DNA from: Paucimonas lemoignei
GTDB lineage: Bacteria > Pseudomonadota > Gammaproteobacteria > Pseudomonadales > Pseudomonadaceae
NCBI GenBank assembly: GCA_900475325.1
Contig: LS483371.1
Location: forward strand, 4,154,001-4,218,000
Reading direction: 5' to 3'
Length of the DNA stretch: 64,000 nt
Shown here one piece after another: positions 37,480-47,528 of this stretch; position 1 is the first letter of the stretch, and the number at the start of each line of letters is the position of its first letter. The position numbers and the translations under genes were made by a program. The notes beneath the pieces were generated by a model. The model searched no databases. It saw only the letters and a list, made by a program, of their open reading frames with translations, and was not told the origin of the DNA.

Positions 37480-38388
37480 TCAGGCCCGGATACGTTTCCA
37501 GAGTTTGCCCGCCATCGTCACCAGCAGCAGGATCAGTGCACCGGCAATGATACCGGCGACGGCATCGAGCAAGGTAGGGACGATCATCGAAAACCCGCCA
37601 ACGGCCTGGGCCGCTTGCTCAGTCACGCCTTCAATCCAGTGATGAACCGCCGGCACGCCGTGGGTGAGGATCCCGCCGCCGACCATGAACATTGCCGCAG
37701 TGCCCACGATGGAGAGGATTTTCATCAGCACCGGGGCCAGCCACAACAGGCCTGAGCCGATGCCCTGCACCGCAGACTGGGCGCTCTTTTTCAAGTACAG
37801 CCCCAAGTCATCGAGCTTGACGATGCCTGCCACCAGACCATAGACGCCGATGGTGATCAGCACGGCGACGATGACCAGCACGCCCACCTGATCCAGAAAC
37901 GGCCGGGTCGACACGACGCCCAAGGCCAGCACGATGATCTCGGCCGAGAGAATGAAGTCGGTGCGGATGGCACCTTTGATTCGCTCTTTCTCGAACGCCA
38001 CCATGTCGACATTCTGGTCGTTGGCGGCGCGCTTGTGCTCCTGGCGTTCCTTTTCGGTCTCAGGATGCAGCCACTTGTGGGCGATTTTTTCGAAGCCTTC
38101 AAAACACAGAAATGCACCACCAATCATCAGCAAGGGCAAAATGGCCCACGGCGCAAATGCGCTGATCAGCAACGCCGCAGGGACCAGAATCGCCTTGTTG
38201 AGCAGCGACCCCTTGGCCACCGCCCACACCACCGGCAGCTCACGATCAGCGGAAACCCCGGTGACTTGTTGCGCATTGAGCGCCAGGTCATCGCCCAGCA
38301 CCCCGGCGGTTTTTTTGGCAGCCAGAGAAACATCGTCGAGCAGTGTCGCGATGTCGTCCAACAGGGTCAGCAAGCTTCCAGCAGCCAC
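37480..38388 (-). CDS. DUF808 family inner-membrane protein
   Basis: 302 residues, related to E. coli YedI. The N-terminus [20 protein letters not shown] and the stretch [20 protein letters not shown] are characteristic. At least six hydrophobic segments are visible ([58 protein letters not shown]). Function is not known. The start is GTG at 38388, with AAGGA 9 nt before it. Likely in operon with the 71-residue gene downstream. Confidence 0.88.
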   Translation of the reverse strand: MAAGSLLTLLDDIATLLDDVSLAAKKTAGVLGDDLALNAQQVTGVSADRELPVVWAVAKGSLLNKAILVPAALLISAFAPWAILPLLMIGGAFLCFEGFEKIAHKWLHPETEKERQEHKRAANDQNVDMVAFEKERIKGAIRTDFILSAEIIVLALGVVSTRPFLDQVGVLVIVAVLITIGVYGLVAGIVKLDDLGLYLKKSAQSAVQGIGSGLLWLAPVLMKILSIVGTAAMFMVGGGILTHGVPAVHHWIEGVTEQAAQAVGGFSMIVPTLLDAVAGIIAGALILLLVTMAGKLWKRIRA

Positions 38389-38552
38389 AATTTATATCCT
38401 TGAGCAGTCGTTGAGGGTCAAGCAGAGCACAGTAGATGCCGCGCCGGGCCATTGATTCACACTGAGCAGCGTGTTGAAGGGCAATCTTGAGCGGTTCCGA
38501 AGGCCGGTGCTACCATGCGCCACCGCCGCCCGGGCAAGGAAACCTCTGGTTT

Positions 38553-39164
38553 ATGAGCAGTATTCGCGATCGCAACAAAGAGTTGATCCTGCGCGCAGCC
38601 AGTGAAGAATTCGCCGACAAGGGCTTCGCCGCGACCAAAACCAGCGACATCGCCGCCAAGGCCGGGTTGCCCAAGCCCAACGTCTACTACTACTTCAAGT
38701 CCAAGGAAAACCTTTATCGCGAGGTGCTCGAAAGCATCATCGAGCCCATCCTGCAGGCTTCCACGCCGTTCAATCGCGATGGCGTCCCGGCCCAGGTACT
38801 GAGCGCCTACATTCGCTCGAAAATCGTGATTTCCCGCGACCTGCCCTTCGCCTCCAAAGTGTTTGCCAGCGAGATCATGCATGGCGCGCCGCACCTGACC
38901 CCGGAGCAGGTCGAGCAGCTCAATGCCCAGGCCAGGCACAACATCGACTGCATTCAGGCATGGATCGACAGCGGCCAGATCGCCCCCATCGACCCGCACC
39001 ACTTGATGTTCACCATCTGGGCCGCGACGCAGACCTACGCCGACTTCGACTGGCAGATCTCCACCGTCACCGGCAAAGCGAAGCTGGAAGACAGCGACTA
39101 TGAAGCGGCGACCCAGACGATCATACGGCTGGTGCTTAAAGGGTGTGCGCCGGACAGCGCATGA
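38553..39164 (+). CDS. TetR-family regulator, RutR-like
   Basis: 203 residues. N-terminal helix-turn-helix (ASEEFADKGFAATKTSDIAA ... GLPKPNVYYYFKSKENLYRE). The C-terminal half closely follows the RutR/YcdC effector domain: YIRSKIVISRDLPFASKVFA, MHGAPHLTPEQ and SGQIAPIDPHHLMFTIWAAT. E. coli RutR senses uracil/thymine and also regulates purine-degradation genes. Near the purine locus here, control of nucleobase catabolism is a fair inference. ATG at 38553 has AAGGA 12 nt upstream. A REP pair and a strong terminator follow. Confidence 0.87.
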   Translation: MSSIRDRNKELILRAASEEFADKGFAATKTSDIAAKAGLPKPNVYYYFKSKENLYREVLESIIEPILQASTPFNRDGVPAQVLSAYIRSKIVISRDLPFASKVFASEIMHGAPHLTPEQVEQLNAQARHNIDCIQAWIDSGQIAPIDPHHLMFTIWAATQTYADFDWQISTVTGKAKLEDSDYEAATQTIIRLVLKGCAPDSA

Positions 39165-39184
39165 CGCCTGACATTGCTTGACCC

Positions 39185-39258
39185 CTGTAGGAGCTGCCGA
39201 AGGCTGCGAAGGCATTTCTGCTGATACACCGCATTCGCAGCCTTGCGCAGCTCCTGCA
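39185..39258. repeat. REP inverted pair, family C
   Basis: CTGTAGGAGCTGCCGAAGGC and a slightly diverged inverted copy, right after the RutR-like gene. Confidence 0.88.
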
Positions 39259-39286
39259 AAAAAAGCCGCCTGCCTTTCCCGCACGC

Positions 39287-39318
39287 AACAAAAAACCCGC
39301 CGAAGCGGGTTTTTTGTT
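39287..39318. terminator. Rho-independent terminator, T-runs on both strands
   Basis: ACAAAAAACCCGC and its complement GCGGGTTTTTTGT flank a short CGAA loop. Runs of A on one side and T on the other allow termination in either direction. It serves the RutR-like gene. Confidence 0.88.
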
Positions 39319-39674
39319 GACCATCCAACATCCTGTCAGTAGCCGTCCTGGCATGGTCAATCATCCTTGATTCCGAAGCACTTCCTTTGCTGCGGTGTTG
39401 GATCCAATGTACTCGGCAAATGTGACAGAACATAGCGCTTATTTCTCCTGTTCGTGTAAGCCTTTGGCTATACCCCACTTCAATCCAGGAAATTTCCCAC
39501 CAACCACTCAGGTTTATCCTTTCAGCGCCGACATCCACTTTAGTAGTGAGAGGCTAGACGACAGGCAGCAAAAGGCTATCATCGAGGCGAGACTGAACCC
39601 TGCGTGATGGCAGCAGCGCGAAGCGGCTCGAATAGATAACGCTCAAATAAATAAAAAAAACGGAGCTACAGGTC

Positions 39675-41306
39675 ATGACCATGCGCAGTTTATCCATCAG
39701 CCGCCGACTCTGGCTGATCCTCATCGTCTCCGTGCTGATGCTGTTTATCCTGGCAGCCGCCATGCTCAAACAAGTGCATTCAGATCTCTATGCCGCCAAG
39801 GCGGAGAAAACCATGCATGTGGTTCAGAGCACCAGCGGTGTGCTCGAGTACTACTACGGCTTGCAGACCGCTGGCACCTTGACCCAGGAACAAGCGCAGA
39901 AGCAGGCACTGGATGCGATTCGCGGCCTGCGCTACAACCAGAACGACTATTTCTGGATCAACGATTTGCGCCCGGTGATGATCATGCATCCGGTCAACGT
40001 CAAGCTGAACGGCCAGGATCTTTCCGCCATCAAGGACCCGGACGGCTTCGCGGTCTTCAACGAAATGGTGGCCGTGGCCAAAGCCAAGGGCGCCGGGATG
40101 ATCCATTACCGCTGGCCCAAGCCTGGGGCGACCGACCCGGTCCCGAAAATCTCCTACGTGCAACTGTTCGCGCCCTGGGGCTGGATTCTCGGCTCCGGCG
40201 TGTATGTCGATGACGTACAGGCCGAGTTCCGCCAGCAAACGCTCAATGCCGGTCTGTTCAGCCTGGCAATCATCGCGTTCATGGCCCTGCTGGTCATCCT
40301 CATCGCGCGCAGCATCGTGCAGCCGTTGCGTGAGTCGGTACAGGCCATGGCGGACATCGCCAGCGGCGAGAGCGACCTGACCCGCACCCTGCAAACCCAC
40401 GGCAATGATGAAGTGACGCAATTGGCCACGCATTTCAACGCCTTCACCACAAAGCTGCGCGGTGTGATTACCCAACTCCAGGCCTCAGCATTGGGTCTGG
40501 AAAAGGCGTCTTCGGAGCTTGGCAGCAGCGCAGATCAGGCTCAGGTACGCAGCCAGCAGCAATCGCAACAGATGGAGCTGGTGGCAACCGCCGTCAACGA
40601 AGTCACCTACGGCGTGCAGGACGTGGCCAAGAACGCCGAGCATGCCGCCAACGAAATGCGCGACGCCGAATCCCAGGCGCATCAGGGCCAGGTCAACATC
40701 GACAGCAGCCTGCGCCAGATCGATCACCTGTCCGGCACCATCGGTCAGGCGGTGGAAGTGATTCGCACCCTGGCAGCGGAGAGCACCCAGATTGGTGGCG
40801 TGCTTGAGGTGATCAGCTCGATTGCCGAGCAGACTAACCTGCTGGCGCTCAACGCCGCTATCGAGGCCGCCCGCGCCGGTGAACAAGGTCGCGGCTTTGC
40901 CGTGGTGGCCGATGAAGTGCGGCTACTGGCGCAACGGACGCAGAAGTCCACTGCGGAAATCCAGGGCATGATCGAGCGCCTGCAGAAGCATTCCGATGCG
41001 GCTGTGAAAGTCATTGCCGACAGCAGCCATTCTTCGCAACTGACCATCGAGCAAGCCAATCAGGCAGGCCAGAGCCTCACGTCCATCAGCCAGGCATTGC
41101 GCAACCTCAACAGCCTCAACGCGTCGATTGCCAGCGCCACCCTGCAGCAATCCCACGTGGTCGATGACATCAACCAGAACGTCACACAAGCGGCGCAGCT
41201 GTCGCAAAGCACCGCTTTGGCGGCTGTACACTCCAGCGAAGCAAGCCTGCATTTGCGGGGTTTGAGTGAGCAGCTCAATGGGTTGTTGAAGCAGTTCAGG
41301 GTTTAG
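39675..41306 (+). CDS. Methyl-accepting chemotaxis protein, single-Cache type
   Basis: 543 residues. Membrane segment 1 at residues ~10-32 ([20 protein letters not shown]), a periplasmic single Cache domain ([20 protein letters not shown] ... [20 protein letters not shown]), membrane segment 2 ([20 protein letters not shown]), a HAMP domain, and the signalling hairpin with the invariant tip [20 protein letters not shown]. It detects a small ligand, likely an organic acid as for related sCache receptors, and signals through CheA/CheW. Ligand cannot be read from sequence. GGAG is 9-10 nt before the ATG. Confidence 0.95.
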   Translation: MTMRSLSISRRLWLILIVSVLMLFILAAAMLKQVHSDLYAAKAEKTMHVVQSTSGVLEYYYGLQTAGTLTQEQAQKQALDAIRGLRYNQNDYFWINDLRPVMIMHPVNVKLNGQDLSAIKDPDGFAVFNEMVAVAKAKGAGMIHYRWPKPGATDPVPKISYVQLFAPWGWILGSGVYVDDVQAEFRQQTLNAGLFSLAIIAFMALLVILIARSIVQPLRESVQAMADIASGESDLTRTLQTHGNDEVTQLATHFNAFTTKLRGVITQLQASALGLEKASSELGSSADQAQVRSQQQSQQMELVATAVNEVTYGVQDVAKNAEHAANEMRDAESQAHQGQVNIDSSLRQIDHLSGTIGQAVEVIRTLAAESTQIGGVLEVISSIAEQTNLLALNAAIEAARAGEQGRGFAVVADEVRLLAQRTQKSTAEIQGMIERLQKHSDAAVKVIADSSHSSQLTIEQANQAGQSLTSISQALRNLNSLNASIASATLQQSHVVDDINQNVTQAAQLSQSTALAAVHSSEASLHLRGLSEQLNGLLKQFRV

Positions 41307-41390
41307 TATCGGACGCCGTCACCTGTGGGAGATTCTATGTCTGCATGCAAGGCTTCTGAAAACTAATAGATGCGTTGGCTGACCTCGGAC

Positions 41391-41484
41391 CTGTGGGAGC
41401 GAATTTATTCGCGAAGGCAATATCATGACCTATGAAGATGCGTCGGGTGTATTAGCCTCTTCGCGAATGAATTCGCTCCCACAG
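41391..41484. repeat. REP inverted pair, family A
   Basis: CTGTGGGAGCGAATTTATTC and an inverted copy (GAATGAATTCGCTCCCACAG) downstream of the chemoreceptor. A half-palindrome remnant CTGTGGGAG occurs 60 bp earlier. Confidence 0.9.
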
Positions 41485-41575
41485 AGTTCGGTGATCGCCT
41501 GTGTGGAGCGGTGCGACACCGCATCCACCGAGAGAATTTGCGTAGACTGTTCCGATCTCTGATTCGGAAAACACC

Positions 41576-42409
41576 ATGGACAGCAGCATCAGTCGCCGCG
41601 AACAGCTACGCATCGTTATCTTCCAGACCGACACACCCAAAGGCCGACGCTTCGACCAGACCTTGCTCGCGGTCATCCTGCTCAGCCTGATTGTGGTGAT
41701 CCTCGACAGCATCCCCGCCGTTCATACCCATTACGGCGTGCTGCTGGCCTATGCCGAATGGGCGTTCACGGGCATTTTCATTGTCGAATACGCCTTGCGC
41801 CTGTACTGCTCCCCTCGCCCGCTGAAATACGCGTTCAGCTTTTATGGTCTGGTGGATCTGCTGGCCATCGTGCCCGGCATTCTGGCGATCTATTACAGCG
41901 ATGCGCAGTACCTGTTGATCATCAGGGTCATTCGCATGCTGCGGATTTTCCGGGTGCTCAAACTCAGCCCGTATCTCAAGCAGGCCAACTACCTGCTCGC
42001 GGCACTGCGTGGCAGCAAACAGAAAATCATCGTGTTCCTGGTCAGCGTGTCGACCCTGGTGGTGGTGTTTGGCACGCTGATGTACGTGATCGAAGGTCCC
42101 GAACACGGCTTCACCAGTATTCCCAAGGGCATTTACTGGGCGATCGTGACGCTGACCACCGTGGGCTACGGCGACATCGTGCCCAAAACTGCAGTGGGGC
42201 AGATGCTCTCGGCGCTGGTGATGATCACCGGCTATTCGATCATTGCCGTGCCGACAGGGATCTTCACCGCCGAACTGGCCACGGCCATGCGTGGCGAGCA
42301 GCTCAAACACGATTGCCCGGTCTGCGCCAAGAACAGCCATGAACACGGCGCGGCGTTTTGTTCGCGCTGCGGCAACGCGCTTTTTCCGAGGGTAGAAAAT
42401 AAGGCATAA
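41576..42409 (+). CDS. Voltage-sensor-type K+ channel with C-terminal zinc ribbon
   Basis: 277 residues. Six membrane helices: S1-S3 (LAVILLSLIVVILDSIPAVH, WAFTGIFIVEYALRLY), an Arg-rich S4 (IIRVIRMLRIFRVLKLSPYL), and a pore with the K+ selectivity filter in LTTVGYGDIVPKTAVGQ. The cytosolic tail ends with CPVCAKNSHEHGAAFCSRCG, a CxxC...CxxC zinc-ribbon-like module. Voltage-gated or voltage-sensor-derived K+ conductance is expected from the family. Start ATG 41576. Confidence 0.92.
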   Translation: MDSSISRREQLRIVIFQTDTPKGRRFDQTLLAVILLSLIVVILDSIPAVHTHYGVLLAYAEWAFTGIFIVEYALRLYCSPRPLKYAFSFYGLVDLLAIVPGILAIYYSDAQYLLIIRVIRMLRIFRVLKLSPYLKQANYLLAALRGSKQKIIVFLVSVSTLVVVFGTLMYVIEGPEHGFTSIPKGIYWAIVTLTTVGYGDIVPKTAVGQMLSALVMITGYSIIAVPTGIFTAELATAMRGEQLKHDCPVCAKNSHEHGAAFCSRCGNALFPRVENKA

Positions 42410-42507
42410 GCAAATGCCTTTTAAGTCTTTAGGCGCCTATACCTGCCCGGCTATAGTCGCGGGCATTAAGCCATCAACATCTGGTTATTCAAAAAAGGAA
42501 TTGCGCA

Positions 42508-43506
42508 GTGAACAAACTTTTCGCCGCTTCGTTACTCGCCGCTGGCCTGGCATTCGGCAGCGCGGCACAGGCCGCCCCGACCTTGCTCAACGTGTCGTAT
42601 GACGTGATGCGGGACTTCTACAAGGACTACAACACTGCGTTCCAGAAACACTGGCAAGCCGAGCACAAAGAAAACATCACCGTGCAAATGTCGTTCGGTG
42701 GCTCCAGCAAGCAAGCCCGTTCGGTCATCGACGGCCTGCCGGCGGATGTCATCACCATGAACATGGCCACCGACATCAACGCCCTGGCGGACAACGGCAA
42801 GCTGGTCCCGGACAACTGGGTGACACGCCTGCCCAACAACAGCGCGCCATTCACCTCAGCCACGGTGTTCATCGTGCGCAAGGGCAACCCCAAGGCCCTG
42901 AAAGACTGGAACGACTTGGTCAAGGACGGCGTGGAAGTCATCGTGCCTAACCCGAAAACCTCGGGTAACGGCCGCTACACCTACCTCTCGGCATGGGGCT
43001 ATACCCTCAAGAACGGCGGCGATGAAGCCGCTGCCAAGAAGTTTGTGGGTGACCTGTTCAAACACGTACCCGTGCTCGATACCGGTGGCCGTGGCGCCAC
43101 CACTACCTTCATGACCAACCAGATTGGCGACGTGCTGGTGACCTTTGAAAACGAAGCCGAAATGATCGCCCGCGAGTTCGGCCGTGATCAGTTCGAAGTC
43201 GTTTACCCAAGTGTGTCAGCCGAAGCCGAGCCACCGGTGAGCGTTGTCGATAAAGTCGTCGACAAGAAACAAAGCCGCGCCGCCGCCGAGGAATACCTGA
43301 ACTACCTGTGGTCTCCAGAAGGCCAGGAAATCGCCGCCAAGAACTACCTGCGCCCACGGGATGCAGCTGTATTGGCCAAATACACCGACCGCTTCCCGAA
43401 AGTCGACTTCTTCTCGGTAGAGAAGACGTTTGGCGACTGGCGCACCGTGCAGAAGACCCACTTCAATGATGGTGGAGTGTTTGATCAGATTTATCCGGGC
43501 AAGTGA
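42508..43506 (+). CDS. sbp: Sulfate ABC transporter periplasmic binding protein
   Basis: 332 residues. Sec signal peptide (MNKLFAASLLAAGLAFGSAA, cleaved after AQA). The mature start TLLNVSYDVMRDFYKDYN and motifs SFGGSSKQARSVIDGLPADV, PNPKTSGNGRYTYLSAWGY and DTGGRGATTTFM are those of the sulfate/thiosulfate-binding proteins Sbp/CysP. It delivers sulfate to a CysTWA-type transporter that is not in this window. The start is GTG, preceded by AAAGGAA. It ends with a strong terminator, so it is probably monocistronic. Confidence 0.94.
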   Translation: MNKLFAASLLAAGLAFGSAAQAAPTLLNVSYDVMRDFYKDYNTAFQKHWQAEHKENITVQMSFGGSSKQARSVIDGLPADVITMNMATDINALADNGKLVPDNWVTRLPNNSAPFTSATVFIVRKGNPKALKDWNDLVKDGVEVIVPNPKTSGNGRYTYLSAWGYTLKNGGDEAAAKKFVGDLFKHVPVLDTGGRGATTTFMTNQIGDVLVTFENEAEMIAREFGRDQFEVVYPSVSAEAEPPVSVVDKVVDKKQSRAAAEEYLNYLWSPEGQEIAAKNYLRPRDAAVLAKYTDRFPKVDFFSVEKTFGDWRTVQKTHFNDGGVFDQIYPGK

Positions 43507-43525
43507 TTGGGCTGGTTTGAAATAA

Positions 43526-43554
43526 AAACGGCGACCTTCGGGTCGCCATTTTTT
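43526..43554 (+). terminator. Rho-independent terminator after sbp
   Basis: GGCGACC-TTCG-GGTCGCC stem-loop (43530-43547) followed by ATTTTTT. Confidence 0.92.
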
Positions 43555-43640
43555 AAAGTGCACTCGAATCCCCACGGGCTGCCGTTTTCATTTTCTCTTC
43601 ACTAAACACGCCATTAACGCAATAACTTAACGCTCCTCAT

Positions 43641-44969
43641 TCAGGCGCGGAAACGCATGACAATGGCCTTCCCCCAGCAGGTGCCCATAACAACAATTGA
43701 ACCATTGTCAAGCAGCATGATATCGGCATAATTGACGCCCGGCTGGAACGCATTAGATGTCCAACCTTGACCCGCGAAGGAAAGATCTCTAGTCCCATCA
43801 GGGTTGAACCGCGCCACCAGAAACTCAACGTGGGTTGGGGTAACGCCTAAAACTTCAAGATAACCAGCGGCCAGAATTTTCCCGTCGTCCTGTACAGCGA
43901 CGCTATGGAACCCCTGATCATGTCCCAAGAGGCCGAAGATCACCGGCTCGCCTTCATTAAAAGAAGGGACAATAGTGCCACTGCTGTCAAGATAGCTGAC
44001 TACTCCATAATAAGTCCCCGTGCTTTCGACCCGAAAGGCTCCAGAAGTCGCAATAAACGCATCCCGTGCTTCAGCTGTTGCAGGATAGCGGTAAAACCCC
44101 AACGTGCTATCGGGAAATTCCTTCGGAGGCTTCACCAGAACAAAACCATTATCACCAAACGTGGTATCCGGGAGGCCTTCATCGGTGTATCGGCACACCA
44201 ATCCCCTGTGCCACATAGAATCAAACATAGCTACAGTACCAGAGGCTAAAATCTGGCCGTCTGCAAGCTCACAGACACTCCAGAGAATTACCGCACGTTC
44301 CTCGGAATCTGGCGGCTCGACCCGCACTACACCCCGGTGACCAAAGGTTTGATCCAGGCGGCCATCGGGCATGAACCTCGCGATTATCCCGACACCGGGC
44401 CCTCCCAAAAAAGATGTGGTGTTGAAGTAGAGAATTTTCCCGGAAGCGAGCAAAAGCACCTGACCCGCGCCATCGCCCCTTTGAGATCGCCAGGCATCAA
44501 GCTCCTCATGTGACGAAGGTGCCGCTGAGTGATTCGTAGACCTGGCAGAAATACGATGCACAATCACGCCATGATCCCCGAATGCCTCATCCAGCATACC
44601 GTCGGGTTTAAATCGTGCTAATCCAGCGACTATCTCGAAATCCATATCTCGTACAACGACGACTACCCGCTCATCTTTTTGAAGGAGCATGGACTGCCCC
44701 CAAGTACCTTGTCTCAGGAATTGATCACCTTTAAAGATCACCTCAGCAAACCCATTCACTCCGTAAGTTGGATCCGGAAGATGAGTGTCATCCAATCGCA
44801 CGATGACAACTTTCAACCAAGCTGCTTCACCCTGTGGCATCTCACACAGCATGGCTACATATAGTTTGCCATCTGTGTGACGGCCTGCACCAAAGACACT
44901 GATAACACCGAGATCCCAAGGGATTTCAAATTGCTCCTCCAGTTCCCCAGCTCTGCTTGTTTCTTGCAT
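43641..44969 (-). CDS. Delta-60 repeat (beta-propeller-like) protein
   Basis: 442 residues. At least five copies of a roughly 60-residue repeat are visible, each with a pattern like ARFxPDGxLDxxFGxxG: ARFKPDGMLDEAFGDHG, ARFMPDGRLDQTFGHRG, CRYTDEGLPDTTFGDNG, ARFNPDGTRDLSFAGQG. This is the delta-60 repeat family of unknown function, predicted to form a propeller. No signal peptide at the chosen start (ATG 44969, GGAG 6 nt upstream). The gene is AT-richer than its neighbours and sits alone between sbp and the ccm region, consistent with horizontal gain. Confidence 0.85.
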   Translation of the reverse strand: MQETSRAGELEEQFEIPWDLGVISVFGAGRHTDGKLYVAMLCEMPQGEAAWLKVVIVRLDDTHLPDPTYGVNGFAEVIFKGDQFLRQGTWGQSMLLQKDERVVVVVRDMDFEIVAGLARFKPDGMLDEAFGDHGVIVHRISARSTNHSAAPSSHEELDAWRSQRGDGAGQVLLLASGKILYFNTTSFLGGPGVGIIARFMPDGRLDQTFGHRGVVRVEPPDSEERAVILWSVCELADGQILASGTVAMFDSMWHRGLVCRYTDEGLPDTTFGDNGFVLVKPPKEFPDSTLGFYRYPATAEARDAFIATSGAFRVESTGTYYGVVSYLDSSGTIVPSFNEGEPVIFGLLGHDQGFHSVAVQDDGKILAAGYLEVLGVTPTHVEFLVARFNPDGTRDLSFAGQGWTSNAFQPGVNYADIMLLDNGSIVVMGTCWGKAIVMRFRA

Positions 44970-45457
44970 GATAATCTCCGTAACACAGCATGTAATGCTT
45001 TGCGCACACACCTACTCTATTTACGGTAGCACTTAACTTTCATAGCATTAACGTCAGGCTATACTTCTTGAGAGTAAAAATTTTCATGTATATTCCAAAG
45101 GGCGATCAACATTAGAAGGACCTATCAACACACGCAGAAACTGCAGCCGCACAAGCTATACAAGCACAAGCTTTGAATATCTCGCTATATCTATACAGCG
45201 ATGTTCATCGCGGCCATTAGGCCACTAACGAAAAGTAGCAATCAGCAATGCTGCGCCGCGAATAAATTCGCCTCCCGCAGAAGTTCGACGCTTTTAGTTC
45301 AAGCGCTGCGAACAGCGATTTTTGATGAATTAAACTAAAACGGCGAATTCTAGCTTGCCGTTTTCATCGCGTAATTCCGTATTAAACGTAGAATCGGCAG
45401 GAGCTCCCGAGCACCTACCGATTCCGTTTTAGTAAGCAGAAGCGTTCGTTCTGTTAC
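44970..45457. other. AT-rich intergenic region with terminator hairpins
   Basis: 488 bp. The part next to the delta-60 gene (to about 45250) is AT-rich and holds its promoter, which I cannot define. Around 45257-45280 is a degenerate family A REP half (CGAATAAATTCGCCTCCC). Two hairpins follow at 45337 and 45391. Confidence 0.5.
45337..45364 (-). terminator. Terminator downstream of the ccm/lipoprotein unit
   Basis: AAAACGGC and GCCGTTTT form an 8-bp stem around a 12-nt loop, with T-rich sequence following on the minus strand. A second, longer hairpin (GAATCGGCAGG paired with CCTACCGATTC, 45391-45424) lies between it and the lipoprotein stop. Confidence 0.65.
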
Positions 45458-45853
45458 TCAATTCCCGAACTGCGTCCCCAACCCAGCGGGCACACCACTG
45501 GCATCAGTCTCCTGCCACGGCCCATTGCGGCCGGTTGACCAGGTCCAGCCGTTGTTCCAGCGGTAGTAGGTTCGCTGGCGGTAGAAGGTGTCGGTCTGGT
45601 CATCCAGTACGTGCACGCCCAATTTGGCGTCCCAATGGCTATTGCCACCCGGTGGTGGGGCGAAGTTGCTGGAGGTTTTGGGGCCGGCTGCCGGGGCCTT
45701 GGGCGTGACCGGGGCGGAGGGTTTGCCTGGGGTCGTTTTGCCAGGCAGCGTCTGGATCGGCTCCTGGCTGCGCGGCCCGGTGGGCTGGACCGCACACGCA
45801 CTCAAACCCATAACCAGACCCAACAAGATAATACGTGCGGCTGTGCGGTACAT
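45458..45853 (-). CDS. Small lipoprotein of unknown function
   Basis: 131 residues. Lipoprotein signal peptide MYRTAARIILLGLVMGLSAC with a lipobox LSAC; no Asp at +2, so it is likely sorted to the outer membrane. The mature N-terminal half is Pro/Lys-rich and unstructured (PGKTTPGKPSAPVTPKAPAA). The C-terminal part (WDAKLGVHVLDDQTDTFYRQ ... YYRWNNGWTWS) is aromatic-rich. It starts 12 nt after ccmI ends, in the same direction, so it may be the last gene of the ccm operon. Confidence 0.75.
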   Translation of the reverse strand: MYRTAARIILLGLVMGLSACAVQPTGPRSQEPIQTLPGKTTPGKPSAPVTPKAPAAGPKTSSNFAPPPGGNSHWDAKLGVHVLDDQTDTFYRQRTYYRWNNGWTWSTGRNGPWQETDASGVPAGLGTQFGN

Positions 45854-45864
45854 AGATGTGCTCT

Positions 45865-47061
45865 CTACTGATCAGGGCTGTCGATGGTCAGTGTCTGCAA
45901 GGCCGTGGTGTTGCTCTCCAGGGGCTTGCTTCGGCCGATCCACTCGCCGGTGGTCGGCTGACCTGCGCGGGATATCCGTGCCACGAGTTGGACTTCCGGA
46001 AAGTTCGACAGTTTCAGTTGCGGCATCATGGCGTCGGCATCACTGAGCTCGACCTGGACAGGCAGGTCTGCGACTGTCAGCCGCTTGACCGCTAGAGGTG
46101 CCGGTGGGCCGCCCACTGCACGGGCAAAGATGAAGACGCTGTCGCCGGGCGCCACTTTGGCCTTGAGATCAGCGGCCAGATCGACGCGGACTTTGATCGT
46201 CGCGCCCTTGATCACTTGCGCCACAGGTTGCTCAGGGTTGCCACCGAGTTTTTCGCTGGCCCGGGCAATGCCGCCTTCCAGGGCGGAGCGGGATGGATCC
46301 TGTGGCGGTAACACAGTCAGCAAGCGCTTCCAGTAATCCATGGCCTGCTGATAACGCTCGCCTTCAAAGGCTGCGATGCCCAGCAGCCCCAGGCTGGTGA
46401 CTTCATTGGGATCACTCTGCAGGGCTTCAGCGGTCAAGGCCTGAACCTGCGGGGTGAATTTTTTGCCACCGGCAAAATACAGCGCCTGCGCCCATTGGCC
46501 GAGCAACTCAGGCTGGCGACCCGCCTGCGCCACAGCACGCTCGAACATCGCCGCCGCATCCCGCGGACGATCCTGAGCCATGTACGTGCGCGCCAGGAAA
46601 TAAATCCCCTCGGCAGAATCAGGCTGAGCTTTGACGGCGCGCTCCAGACGATCAGTCATCTCGGCGATGGAGCCTGGGGGCTGAGAAAACTCGCGGGTCA
46701 GTTCGACTTTGTCGCTGGCCCCGAAATGCAGATACAACCCCAGCCCCAGTACCGGCACCAAAAGCGCCGCCAGCAACGGCAGGGTTTTGCCCAGCTTCGA
46801 GGTGCGTAGCGGTTCGGCGCCCTCGGTATCAGCGAGCAGTTCACGGGCAGCTTCAGCACGACCGCTGTCCATTTGCTCGGCGCTCAACACGCCCTCAACC
46901 TGCTGAGCCTGGAGCTCGGCGATGCGTTCCTGATACAACGCGACGTTGAGGGCGGTTCGGTCCTCCTCACGTTGTGCACGACGGCCACGCAGCACCGGAA
47001 TCAGCAGGAAACTCATGGCCACCAGCAACAGCAGGCCGGCAGCTAGCCAGAAATCAATCAT
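45865..47061 (-). CDS. ccmI: Cytochrome c biogenesis protein CcmI
   Basis: 398 residues. CcmI (CycH) delivers apocytochrome c to the CcmF/CcmH haem-ligation complex. Two N-terminal membrane segments ([40 protein letters not shown]) flank a cytoplasmic loop, then a periplasmic TPR region ([20 protein letters not shown]) and a C-terminal beta-rich domain ([20 protein letters not shown]). It overlaps ccmH by 4 bp. Confidence 0.94.
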   Translation of the reverse strand: MIDFWLAAGLLLLVAMSFLLIPVLRGRRAQREEDRTALNVALYQERIAELQAQQVEGVLSAEQMDSGRAEAARELLADTEGAEPLRTSKLGKTLPLLAALLVPVLGLGLYLHFGASDKVELTREFSQPPGSIAEMTDRLERAVKAQPDSAEGIYFLARTYMAQDRPRDAAAMFERAVAQAGRQPELLGQWAQALYFAGGKKFTPQVQALTAEALQSDPNEVTSLGLLGIAAFEGERYQQAMDYWKRLLTVLPPQDPSRSALEGGIARASEKLGGNPEQPVAQVIKGATIKVRVDLAADLKAKVAPGDSVFIFARAVGGPPAPLAVKRLTVADLPVQVELSDADAMMPQLKLSNFPEVQLVARISRAGQPTTGEWIGRSKPLESNTTALQTLTIDSPDQ

Positions 47062-47528
47062 TCGCGGTTCTTATCCAGCAGATTTGCGAGGCGCTTACGC
47101 TCCTCGTCGGAAAGCGCGTCGTTTTCCTGGCGACCCTGGCCACGACGACGCACGACAATCACACCAATCACCAACAGCCCGCCCGCCAGCAAACCGGCCG
47201 GGCCGAACCAGAGCAGCCAGGTCTTGGCGCTCAGGGCTGGCTTGTAGCGCACGAAGTCGCCGTAGCGATCAACCATGAAGTCGATGATCTGCTGATTGCT
47301 GCGCCCTTCGCCGAGCATGCGGAAAATCTCTTTGCGCAGGTCTGCGGCAATCGGCGCATTGGAATCGGCAATGTCCTGGTTCTGGCACTTGGGGCAACGC
47401 AGCTCTTTGGTCAGCTCGGCGTAGCGGGCTCGTTCGGCGTCGTCGCGAAACTCATAGGCGTCGATGGCCGCGTGGGCGAGCGTGGCCAAGCCGAACGTGA
47501 GAGCAGCAGCGGCTAACAAACGCTTCAT
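47058..47528 (-). CDS. ccmH: Cytochrome c biogenesis thioredoxin-like protein CcmH
   Basis: 156 residues. CcmH (CycL) reduces or holds the apocytochrome CxxCH cysteines. Signal-like N-terminus ([20 protein letters not shown]), the active motif [16 protein letters not shown], and one C-terminal membrane helix ([19 protein letters not shown]). Overlaps ccmG by 4 bp. Confidence 0.96.
   Translation of the reverse strand: MKRLLAAAALTFGLATLAHAAIDAYEFRDDAERARYAELTKELRCPKCQNQDIADSNAPIAADLRKEIFRMLGEGRSNQQIIDFMVDRYGDFVRYKPALSAKTWLLWFGPAGLLAGGLLVIGVIVVRRRGQGRQENDALSDEERKRLANLLDKNRE

Larger units (their letters stand above)
39165..39674. other. Intergenic region: REP pair, terminator, chemoreceptor promoter
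   Basis: 510 bp. It holds a family C REP pair (39185-39258), a bidirectional-looking terminator (39287-39318), and about 350 bp upstream of the chemoreceptor in which I see no clear promoter or other element. Confidence 0.5.
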
